Shown piece after piece: positions 1-7,954 of a stretch of DNA of 64,000 bases. The DNA lies in assembly GCF_040253635.1 (NCBI RefSeq), contig NZ_JBEJGX010000003.1:6907501-6971500 (forward strand). Reading direction: 5' to 3'. The position numbers and the translations under genes are program-made. Every line of letters begins with the position of its first letter. Position 1 is the stretch's first letter. The stretch comes from Streptomyces sp. Edi2 (GTDB taxonomy: Bacteria > Actinomycetota > Actinomycetes > Streptomycetales > Streptomycetaceae). The notes below the pieces were generated by a model that saw nothing but the letters and a program-made list of their open reading frames with translations, was not told the origin of the DNA and did no database searches.

Positions 1-6
1 GCTCCG

Positions 7-969
7 GTGGCGCACACTCCTGGCCCTCACCCCCCAAGCTCCCCTGGCTCCCGCCCCGTGGTGGACAAGGGCCTGGCCGGCGCGGTACGCCTCAAGCCGC
101 AGCACGGCGAATCCTTCGCCGCGCGTGCCGCACGCGCACTGCGCCGTACGCTCTCGTCGTCGGCCGCGCGCGAGGTCGCCGAGATTACCCGCACGGCACA
201 GGTGCTCCAGCAGCCGGTGACGACCGGCCGGCAGATCGCCGTCACCTCGATCCGAGGTGGATCCGGCAAGTCGACCGTCGCCGCGCTGCTCGGCACCACG
301 TACGCGCACTACCGACAGGACCCGCTCCTTGTCCTGGAGGCCGATCCGGCACTTGGCTCGCTGCCGCTGCGGCTCGGCGCCGAGGCTCTGCGCTGGACGA
401 CCAGTGATATCGCGGACATCGTCCAGCCGAACATGTCGCTGCTCGACGTCACCGGCTATCTCGTCCAGCTTCCCAACAATGCCTGGCTGCTGCCGGCGAG
501 CCAGGGTCAGATCGGTGTGATGCTGGATAGCCGGGCGTACGAGCGGGTCGTGGTGGCGCTGCGTCGCTACTTCGGTGTGATGGTCATCGACTGTGAGACG
601 TTGCCCGCCGAGGTCGGCCGGGTCGCGCTCGCTGCCGCGCATGGCCGTGTTCTGACCACACCTGCCACGCCGGAGGGCATCCGCAGTACGTATTCGGTGC
701 TGCAGTGGATGCAGGGGCTGCCGCGGCATGTGATGGCCAGCACGGTTGTCGTGCTCACCGAATTGGTGCCCCATTCAGGGCTCGATCTGGACGAGGCCGT
801 CCAGATGCTCAAGTCCACCGGGGTAAGCGTTCAGGTTCTGCCGTATGACCGGCACTTGGCGGCCGGCGGCCGGCTCCATACCGAACTGCTGGCTCACCCG
901 ACCAGGGAAGCCGTCGCTCGCCTTGCCGCGGACGTGTTCCAGCTCTCCCTCTCCCAGCAGCGTCACTGA
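7..969 (+). CDS. MinD/ParA-like ATPase of the ESX locus
   Basis: This is a SIMIBI-class P-loop ATPase of about 320 residues. A deviant Walker A motif, RGGSGKST, lies at residues 83-90, followed by LLVLEADPALGSLPLRLG, the usual region after the P-loop in MinD/ParA proteins. MVIDCETLPAEVG further on is the Walker B-like segment. Proteins of this type are common beside eccC in actinobacterial type VII loci, where they are thought to help place or energise the machine; the exact role here is inferred. The start shown is GTG at 7, but the frame is still open to base 1, so the gene may begin outside the window. It ends 35 bp before eccC and probably shares its transcript. Confidence 0.8.
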   Translation: MAHTPGPHPPSSPGSRPVVDKGLAGAVRLKPQHGESFAARAARALRRTLSSSAAREVAEITRTAQVLQQPVTTGRQIAVTSIRGGSGKSTVAALLGTTYAHYRQDPLLVLEADPALGSLPLRLGAEALRWTTSDIADIVQPNMSLLDVTGYLVQLPNNAWLLPASQGQIGVMLDSRAYERVVVALRRYFGVMVIDCETLPAEVGRVALAAAHGRVLTTPATPEGIRSTYSVLQWMQGLPRHVMASTVVVLTELVPHSGLDLDEAVQMLKSTGVSVQVLPYDRHLAAGGRLHTELLAHPTREAVARLAADVFQLSLSQQRH

Positions 970-1004
970 CAGATGCCGAGCCCGATCGTGAATGACGGAC
1001 GACG

Positions 1005-4000
1005 ATGACTACCCGACTGATCCACCGCCCGGCCAGGGCCACCCGCCCCCCGGCCGCCTCCGAGGCGCGCATCATCGAGGCCCCGCCCAATCTCCCTGAG
1101 GGGAAGACGGGCAATATCGCGATGTCGCTGTTGCCCGTCGCCGGTGTCATGTCGTCCGTGGTGATGATGACGGTCGTGCGCAACAGTCAGTTCGCGGGGC
1201 TCGGCGCGATCATTCTTGTGGTCACCGTCATCGGCTCCGTCGCACTCGTCTTCTCGCAGCGGGGCAAGGCGCAGCGCACCCGCCGCACCCAGCGTGAGGC
1301 GTATCTCGCCTATCTGGAGGACCTGCGCGAGGAGCTCTCCTACCAGGAGCGCGAGCGACGCGAGCGCGCCGAGGTTCTCAACCCGCCGCCGGCCGCTCTC
1401 TACGACATCGTGCGCGATCCGGCCCGTATATGGGAGCGCCGCCGCGTCGACGGCGACTTCCTGCACGTGCGCGTCGGCACCGGCGAGATGCCCGTACGGG
1501 ATCTGGAGATCGCCCAGCAGGGCTCGTCGGTCCTCACCCCGCCCGACCGCTTCATGCTCAACGAGGCGTCGGCGCTGATGAGCCGCTTCCGCACCGGCAC
1601 CGAACTCCCCCTCACCGTCCCACTCGACCGTGTCGGCGACATCAGCGTCATCGGCCCCCGCGAGGACTGCTTGCGCCTCGCGCGCACCCTGCTCGTCCAG
1701 ACCGCTGCCATGCACGCTCCCGATGACGTGGCGATGGCCCTCGCCGTGCCCGGCGACCGGCTCGCCGACTGGGAGTGGGCCAAGTGGCTGCCGCACCTGC
1801 TCGACACCGAGCAGTACGACGGCCCGGTAGCCGCGCGCCGCATCGCACCCTCCGCGCCCCAACTCGCCCGGCTGCTCGGCCCCGAACTGCGCCGCCGCGC
1901 CTCCTATGCGGCCGAGGTCCGCCGCGGCCTCTCCGGCGATGACGCCCTGGCCATGACCTCCCGGCTGCTGGTCGTCGCCGACGGCCACGGTGCGGACGCC
2001 GTCGACCTGCCGCGTCCCGACGAGGCGGTCGGCCTGCGCGAGATGGGCGTCACCGTCCTGCATCTGCTCGAACAGCGAGTCCAGGAGCCCGGAAACGTCG
2101 GCGTCCGCATCACCGTCGACGGCGATCAGGTCGTCATCGACGACCTGCGCGGGCAGCAGCCGGTCGGCTCCCACGGCACTGTGGACGAGGCCGGCATCCC
2201 ATTCGCCGAGGGCCTGACCCGGATGCTTGCGCCACTGCGTCTGTCCGCCGAATCGCTTACCGACGCACCCCTGACCGGGCCCGTCGACTTCGCCGACCTG
2301 CTCGGCATCGACGACATGGCGCAACTCGACCTCCCACGCCTGTGGGCACCGCGCGGCGAACGTGCCTTCCTGCGTGTACCGATCGGCGTCAACGACTCCC
2401 GCGAGCCGGTGTTGCTCGACCTGAAGGAGTCCTCCGAGCTCGGCATGGGCCCGCACGGCCTGTGCGTCGGCGCCACCGGCTCCGGGAAGTCGGAGCTCCT
2501 GCGCACCCTCGTCCTCGCCCTGGTGGCCACCCACCCGCCGGAGGACCTCGCCCTCGTCCTCGTCGACTACAAGGGCGGTGCGACCTTCGCCCCGTTCGCC
2601 AACCTGCCGCACGTCGCCGGAGTCATCACCAACCTGGAGAACCAAGCCGGCCTCGTCGAACGCGTCCACGCCTCCTTGGCCGGCGAGGTCAAACGACGCC
2701 AGCAGGTCCTCAAGGACGCGGGCAACATCGCCGACATCGGTGACTATGCCGCGCTGCGCGCCCACCAGCGGCCCGACCTCGAACCGCTGCCCCACCTGTT
2801 CGTCGTCATCGACGAGTTCGGTGAACTGCTCACCGCCAAGCCGGACTTCATCGACCTGTTCCTGTCCATCGGCCGCATCGGGCGCTCCATCGGCGTGCAC
2901 CTGCTGCTGTCCAGCCAGCGCATCGAGGGCGGCAACCTCAAGGGTCTGGACACCTACCTCTCGTACCGGCTCGGCCTGCGCACCTTCTCCGCCGACGAAT
3001 CCCGTACGGTCTTGGATACCACGGACGCCTTCCACCTGCCGCCGCTGCCCGGTTTCGGCTACCTCAAGGTCGACACCAGCCATTACGACCGTTTCAAGGC
3101 GAGCTATGTCTCGGGCGCCTACCGCGGCCCCGTGCAGCGCGGGGAGGAAGAGGACACCGGGCCCCTCGCCCTCCCCTACGAGACCTTCAACTCCACGGCC
3201 GGAGCGAAGGACGCGAGCGCGCCGGAGCAGACGGTGCGGCGCCGCGAGATGGGGCCGACCGAGCTGGGCGTCATGGTCGAGCAGCTGGCGAACGCCGCCG
3301 GTCCGGTGCGCCGCATCTGGCTGCCGCCCCTACCTGATGCGATCACCCTGGACAGGGTCGCCGGACCCCTGGATGTCGGCACACGCGGTATGCAGCTCGC
3401 GGGGCGCCGCGCCCCACTGGAGGTACCTCTCGGTCTGCTCGACGATCCGGCCAGACAGTGGCAGGGCCAGTGGTACCTGGACCTCACCATGGCGGGTGGC
3501 CACGCCGCCGTCATCGGCGGCCCGCAGTCCGGCAAGACCACGCTCCTCCGCACCCTCGTCCTCTCACTGGCGCTGACCCACACCCCCCAGGAGGTCGGCG
3601 TCTACGGCCTCGACCTAGTGGGCGGCGGCCTCGCGGCCCTGTCGGGCCTGCCTCATGTCGGAGGTGTCGCAGGTCGCGTCGACCGTGAGCGGGTGGCCCG
3701 CACCATCGACGAGGTGCGAACGATGCTCGCGGCCAGGGAGGAGCTCTTCCGCGAGCACGGCATCGACTCCGTCGATCAGCTGCGTGCCCTGCACGCGGCG
3801 GGCCGGCTGCCCCAGCTGGCCTCCGCCGAGGTCGTCCTCGTTATCGACGGCTTCGGCGCGCTGCGTGACGACTTCGAAGAGTTGGAGGACGCCGTTGCCG
3901 ACATCCTCCAACGCGGTGGTGGTTACGGCATCCACGTCGTGGCGGGCATGCTCCGCTGGAACGACGTGCGCATCGCCGTCCAGTCGAACTTCGGCACCCG

Positions 4001-4979
4001 CGTCGAACTGCGGCTCAACGACCCCAGTGAGTCCAGCATCGACAGCAAGTTGGCAGTGACCCTTTCGCCCGATGAGCCCGGTCGCGTCCTGACCGCCGGC
4101 AAGCTCTTTGCCCAGGTCGCGCTTCCCCGTACGGACTCGCTTGCTGACACCGCGGACCTGGGCGCGGTTCTGGAGCGTGCGGCCCGGTCGATCCGCGCCA
4201 CCTGGAGCGGTGAGGTCGCCCAGCCGGTGCGGGTGCTGCCGCACCGGCTGGAGTCCCACGTCCTGCCAGGCCCGGTCGCCGAACCCCGGCGGGTGCCCAT
4301 TGGCCTGGACCAGACGGCGCTCGACCCCGTTCTGCTCGACCTGTTCCAGCACGACCAGCACCTACTGGTCATGGGCGACAGCGAGTGCGGCAAGACGAAC
4401 CTCCTGAAGACCATCGCCGGCGGCCTGATCGAGCGCTACAGCGAGGACGAGCTGGTCTTCGCCGTCATGGACCCCAGGCGCAGTCTGCGCGGCGCGATCC
4501 CCGACGAGTTCAACGGCGGCTACGCGTACAACGCCAAGCTGTGCGCGGGCCTCGCCACCGCGGTCTGCACCGAGTTGAGCAAGCGGCTACCCGATGACGG
4601 CGCAGGTCTTGAGGACCTGGAACCCGGCAGCTGGGGCGGCGGTCCGCGGATCGTGGTCCTCATCGACGACTACGACGTACTCACCACCGCCGGCCAGGAA
4701 CCGCTGGCCCCGTTCCTGCCGTACATCCCGTCCGCGGTGGACATCGGCCTCCACTTCGTCCTCACCCGCCGCGTTGCAGGAGCCTCACGCGGCATCTACG
4801 AGCCTCTGGTGCAGGGCCTGCGCGAGTCAGGTTCCTCCGCGCTCCTCATGGCAGGCGACCGCGGTGAAGGCCAGCTGTTCCCCGGCGTCTACGCCTCCTG
4901 GCAGCCGCCGGGCCGCGGTGTCCTCATCCGCAGGGGCCAGAGCAACCGCCTGATCCAGACCGTGTACTCCCCCGCGTGA
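1005..4979 (+). CDS. eccC: Type VII secretion FtsK/SpoIIIE ATPase EccC (fused EccCa/EccCb)
   Basis: This is the motor ATPase of the ESX machine, 1324 residues. Two membrane segments lie near residues 38-58 and 64-84, followed by a basic stretch. Three RecA-like ATPase modules then follow: Walker A GATGSGKSE at 489-497 with VLVDYKGG and VVIDEFGELL downstream; GPQSGKTT at 839-846; and GDSECGKTN at 1124-1132. The first module looks catalytically complete. In EccC proteins the later modules mainly bind the C-terminal signals of Esx substrates (family knowledge). Many actinobacteria split this protein in two, but here it is one chain. It sits upstream of the Esx-like genes and the toxin, so it is the likely engine for their export. 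Confidence 0.95.
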   Translation: MTTRLIHRPARATRPPAASEARIIEAPPNLPEGKTGNIAMSLLPVAGVMSSVVMMTVVRNSQFAGLGAIILVVTVIGSVALVFSQRGKAQRTRRTQREAYLAYLEDLREELSYQERERRERAEVLNPPPAALYDIVRDPARIWERRRVDGDFLHVRVGTGEMPVRDLEIAQQGSSVLTPPDRFMLNEASALMSRFRTGTELPLTVPLDRVGDISVIGPREDCLRLARTLLVQTAAMHAPDDVAMALAVPGDRLADWEWAKWLPHLLDTEQYDGPVAARRIAPSAPQLARLLGPELRRRASYAAEVRRGLSGDDALAMTSRLLVVADGHGADAVDLPRPDEAVGLREMGVTVLHLLEQRVQEPGNVGVRITVDGDQVVIDDLRGQQPVGSHGTVDEAGIPFAEGLTRMLAPLRLSAESLTDAPLTGPVDFADLLGIDDMAQLDLPRLWAPRGERAFLRVPIGVNDSREPVLLDLKESSELGMGPHGLCVGATGSGKSELLRTLVLALVATHPPEDLALVLVDYKGGATFAPFANLPHVAGVITNLENQAGLVERVHASLAGEVKRRQQVLKDAGNIADIGDYAALRAHQRPDLEPLPHLFVVIDEFGELLTAKPDFIDLFLSIGRIGRSIGVHLLLSSQRIEGGNLKGLDTYLSYRLGLRTFSADESRTVLDTTDAFHLPPLPGFGYLKVDTSHYDRFKASYVSGAYRGPVQRGEEEDTGPLALPYETFNSTAGAKDASAPEQTVRRREMGPTELGVMVEQLANAAGPVRRIWLPPLPDAITLDRVAGPLDVGTRGMQLAGRRAPLEVPLGLLDDPARQWQGQWYLDLTMAGGHAAVIGGPQSGKTTLLRTLVLSLALTHTPQEVGVYGLDLVGGGLAALSGLPHVGGVAGRVDRERVARTIDEVRTMLAAREELFREHGIDSVDQLRALHAAGRLPQLASAEVVLVIDGFGALRDDFEELEDAVADILQRGGGYGIHVVAGMLRWNDVRIAVQSNFGTRVELRLNDPSESSIDSKLAVTLSPDEPGRVLTAGKLFAQVALPRTDSLADTADLGAVLERAARSIRATWSGEVAQPVRVLPHRLESHVLPGPVAEPRRVPIGLDQTALDPVLLDLFQHDQHLLVMGDSECGKTNLLKTIAGGLIERYSEDELVFAVMDPRRSLRGAIPDEFNGGYAYNAKLCAGLATAVCTELSKRLPDDGAGLEDLEPGSWGGGPRIVVLIDDYDVLTTAGQEPLAPFLPYIPSAVDIGLHFVLTRRVAGASRGIYEPLVQGLRESGSSALLMAGDRGEGQLFPGVYASWQPPGRGVLIRRGQSNRLIQTVYSPA

Positions 4980-5064
4980 CATACAGGAGAGCTCTCCCGC
5001 CCACGCGGACGACGAGACGCACGGCATCCATGCCCCGAACGACAAAGGACCGGACGAGAACAAC

Positions 5065-6483
5065 ATGACCAAGGACGTCATCGCCCTCACCCAGCGCATG
5101 CCGGACCCGTCGGCGATGCTCGCGGGACTGCTCTCCGGAGGCCCCGACAAGCTGGTGGACACGGCGGGCGAAGGCGCGGTCGTACGACTCTGCGACGCCG
5201 AGGGACGCCCCCTCGTCTCCGTCGAAGCACCGCTGCTCGTGCAAGTCGCGGGCGAGGCCGAGCGGCTGCTCGGAGCCACCCCGCCGCCGCTTCCGTACTG
5301 GTGGACAGAGGCCCGCGCGACCACTGGTGTGGAAGAAGCCGAGCGGCTCGCGGGCACCTTCGCGGCCCGGCTGGCCGCTTTGGCCGACGGCTCCGCCTGG
5401 CCGCCTGAAGCCGCGCGGTCCCTGGCGGTGGTGAAGACCGACGGTGTGAGCGTTGCGCCCACGCCCGCCGCCGCGCAGCCCGCCGTCGACGTCCTCACCG
5501 ACAAAGTCGCCGTCGTCATCCAGGACCGCCCGGTGGTGGCCATGACGGCCTGGCTCCAGGACGCGTTCCAGACCGCCGCAGACGCAGAGCTGGGCCTCCA
5601 GGTCGTCACCCCGCCAGGCACCACGCTCTCCCCGGCCGTACGCGCCAGCCTGAGCAACTGGCCCTCACGCTGGGTCGTGCGCGACGAGCGGGACGGCTAC
5701 TACGACGGACAGTCCGGAGCTGTCCTGCGCTGGCAGGACGGCACGTTCGCACCGGTAGCGGCGGCCGACACGACCGCAGATGATCCCCGCACCCCAGTAG
5801 CCGCCTCCTACCAGGAGGCCACGGACACCGGCGAGCAGCAGCTGGCCATCACCTTCCGCACGATCCACCCCGCAGACGACCGTCTGGTCCTCGGCGGTGC
5901 GCTGGAGTCGATATGGCGCGAACTCACCGGTGAGCCCCCGGCGGGGTGGGGAACCGCGGAGCCCGCCAACCTCCCCTGGTCGCCGCGCCAGATGACCGAC
6001 CTCGCCTACGAGCGGGCGCCCGAGCCGACCTGGTTCGTGGTGGTCGGCAGCCCGGACCGGCCGGGCCTGGCCACAGTGCGCGTCAGCCGTACGAAGGCGG
6101 GCGTGGAGGAGTACGTCACGCTGATGTTCGGCTACGGCCACGACGAGAAGCCGCCGGTGGGCTCCCTGCCCAGGGCCGCGGAGGTACTCGCCACCCGCCA
6201 CCGACTCCTTTCGATGCTCGTCCAGATCCGCAAAGCCCGCCGGGATCTGGCCGTGCCGCCCCGCTTCGAGGGCCCTGGTGTCCCACTCGCCTTCGTGCTC
6301 GGCGCGGACGAGGTCCGTAAGATGCCCGGCGACCGCGCCCGGAACACGCCGCTGGCCCAGCCGCCTGTCCCCCTCGGTCCGAAGACCCGCCCTGCGATGT
6401 ACTACCCGCTTCCTGGGGACCCGTTGGACCTGTCGGGCTGGCAGGACTTCGAACGACTGATGCGGCATCTGAAAGGCGAGTGA
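5065..6483 (+). CDS. Conserved ESX-locus protein, probably DUF6177 family
   Basis: A 472-residue soluble protein with no signal peptide or clear membrane segment. It begins MTKDVIALTQRMPDPSAMLAG and has a C-terminal stretch with DLSGWQDFERLMRHL. I recognise it as a protein regularly found next to eccC in Streptomyces type VII loci, annotated DUF6177. The family name is from memory and the function is not established. The gene starts 85 bp after eccC in the same direction and precedes the small secreted proteins, so it could be a cytosolic chaperone or assembly factor of the EspG kind. I see no sequence motif that proves this. Confidence 0.65.
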   Translation: MTKDVIALTQRMPDPSAMLAGLLSGGPDKLVDTAGEGAVVRLCDAEGRPLVSVEAPLLVQVAGEAERLLGATPPPLPYWWTEARATTGVEEAERLAGTFAARLAALADGSAWPPEAARSLAVVKTDGVSVAPTPAAAQPAVDVLTDKVAVVIQDRPVVAMTAWLQDAFQTAADAELGLQVVTPPGTTLSPAVRASLSNWPSRWVVRDERDGYYDGQSGAVLRWQDGTFAPVAAADTTADDPRTPVAASYQEATDTGEQQLAITFRTIHPADDRLVLGGALESIWRELTGEPPAGWGTAEPANLPWSPRQMTDLAYERAPEPTWFVVVGSPDRPGLATVRVSRTKAGVEEYVTLMFGYGHDEKPPVGSLPRAAEVLATRHRLLSMLVQIRKARRDLAVPPRFEGPGVPLAFVLGADEVRKMPGDRARNTPLAQPPVPLGPKTRPAMYYPLPGDPLDLSGWQDFERLMRHLKGE

Positions 6484-6683
6484 GAGCACTTGGACCAGCT
6501 GGACCTGCGCGTGGACCTCCCTGCCAAGCACGCTGCAGGCATGGGTAGGTGGGTGGGCTCCTGGCTGTTTTGAGCCGTTGTCAGACCTTGGTCATAGCAT
6601 CGGTGTTGCGGATTGCACCAATGACTTCGCAGTTGATAGGCATGACCGTACATACGATCGTCAAGTCTGGTGGGGGGATCCCG

Positions 6684-7016
6684 ATGAAGTTCGACATGGG
6701 GGCGCAGACGCTCTCGACCCTGAGGTCGAAGTCGCAGGCGTCGAGCACGGAGCTGGGGACGTTGATCCGCCAGCTCATCCAGGCAGCCCAGCCGTTGGAG
6801 GGCAAGTTCAACGGATCGGGCAAGGCGGCGTTCGATTCGTTCAAGTCGCACGCGGACGAGATCACGGCATCGTTGAACAGTGCGCTGGCCGCGATTGTGG
6901 GCGGACAGTCGGGCATGGAGACGGCATTTGGCTCGGGCGACCAGGAGCAGGCCGACAACGCTCGGTCGCAGATGTCGGCGGCGAACTTCGACGCGGCCCG
7001 CTTCTCGGGCCGCTGA
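6684..7016 (+). CDS. WXG100/ESAT-6-like protein 1
   Basis: A 110-residue helical-hairpin protein of the size and layout of Esx proteins. The ATG at 6684 is chosen because it follows a purine-rich GGTGGGGGG ribosome site and gives the normal family length; a longer in-frame extension upstream would add 45 unlikely residues. Two helices flank the turn at KFNGSGKAAF, where Phe replaces the Trp of the W-x-G motif. No YxxxD/E export signal is evident at the C-terminus. It lies directly before a second Esx-like gene, suggesting a secreted heterodimer. It could alternatively be a non-secreted structural partner. Confidence 0.85.
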   Translation: MKFDMGAQTLSTLRSKSQASSTELGTLIRQLIQAAQPLEGKFNGSGKAAFDSFKSHADEITASLNSALAAIVGGQSGMETAFGSGDQEQADNARSQMSAANFDAARFSGR

Positions 7017-7064
7017 CGGCCCGATTGCGGCTCAAGTACTCAGATCTCAGGGGGAGTGATTGTG

Positions 7065-7376
7065 ATGGCTGCTGGTAGTGATCGTCGTTCGTACGACTCG
7101 GGTGCGTCTGCGGAGGCGCAGGGCAACATCCAGGCGGTGATCGCGCGTCTGGAGCAGGTGATCGCGGCGCGTGATGCGCAGGTGAAGGCGGCGATGTCGG
7201 ATTTCGCCGCGGATGGTGTCGCGGATGAGTACCACGGCAAGGAACTGCGCTGGAACCGCGCCTCGCAGGAGGTCAGGAGCATCATCCAGCTGCTGAAGAC
7301 GACGCTGGAGAAGAACGACGGCACCGCGCACCAGACGCTTGCGCGCGCGAAGGCTGCGGTCAACAACATCGGCTGA
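7065..7376 (+). CDS. WXG100/ESAT-6-like protein 2 (pore-forming ESAT-6 family)
   Basis: A 103-residue, strongly helical protein starting MAAGSDRRSYDSGASAEA. Proteins like it are annotated as pore-forming ESAT-6 family proteins in Streptomyces. The turn between its helices reads EYHGKEL, so Tyr stands in for the Trp of W-x-G. The start is ATG 7065 after AGGGGGAG; in-frame GTG codons at 7056 and 7062 are alternatives. It follows the first Esx-like gene by 48 bp and is expected to form a dimer with it. Export by EccC is inferred from gene context. Confidence 0.85.
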   Translation: MAAGSDRRSYDSGASAEAQGNIQAVIARLEQVIAARDAQVKAAMSDFAADGVADEYHGKELRWNRASQEVRSIIQLLKTTLEKNDGTAHQTLARAKAAVNNIG

Positions 7377-7501
7377 GCTGGCCTCAGCGCATGGACAGAT
7401 AAGGCAAGCCTTCGGAGTGCGCGGACGGGTTGCCGGCCGTGGGGACGTCGCCGCACGGGTCGCGGCGGCGGTGCAAGAAGTGTGTACGCAGGGGGGCGTT
7501 C

Positions 7502-7954
7502 ATGGCGTCATGGGACATTCAGCCGCAGGGAGTGCAGGGCCAGTTGAAGGTCGTCGGCACGCATGCCGAAGATCTGGGGAAAGTCCTCAACACACTGCTC
7601 TCTGACATGCAGGAAGTGGCTCAGGCAGCGGGTACGGCCGTGCCGGGCACGAGCGCCATGACGCCGATGCGCGGGCCGATGACCCCGGCGGGCAAGCCGT
7701 TGGGGCCGGTGGCCCCCGAATTGTTGTCACACAAGGCAACGGGTCCGGTCGCCGCGGCGCTGGTCGAGTACGTAACGAAGCGCAAGCCGCGCATGAAGGC
7801 AATGGCCGATCGCTGCCAGGCCGCTGTCCTGGGGGCTGCCAAAGCCACCAATGAGTATGTCCAGGGCGATCTGGAGGCGGCCAAGAACGCACAGACCGCC
7901 GCCCACGGGGTGCGGCTGGATGCTCTCAAGGACTTCGGGGGGAAGAAGAAGTGA
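7502..7954 (+). CDS. Small ESX-associated protein, probably DUF6507 family
   Basis: A 150-residue protein starting MASWDIQPQGVQGQLKVVG. This pattern is what I recall for DUF6507, found before large toxins in Streptomyces type VII loci. The ATG at 7502 follows AGGGGGGCG. Predicted helices with a Pro/Gly-rich loop (residues 46-66) resemble a longer WXG100-like hairpin. Its stop overlaps the start of the toxin gene by four bases (GTGA), a sign of translational coupling. It is therefore likely a targeting partner or chaperone for the toxin, like the small helper proteins of LXG toxins. That role is inferred. Confidence 0.65.
   Translation: MASWDIQPQGVQGQLKVVGTHAEDLGKVLNTLLSDMQEVAQAAGTAVPGTSAMTPMRGPMTPAGKPLGPVAPELLSHKATGPVAAALVEYVTKRKPRMKAMADRCQAAVLGAAKATNEYVQGDLEAAKNAQTAAHGVRLDALKDFGGKKK

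Noticed and set aside
963..3083. 706-codon open frame on the minus strand opposite eccC
   Set aside because: It is the antisense shadow of a high-GC gene with clear ATPase motifs on the other strand; its own translation has no family pattern.
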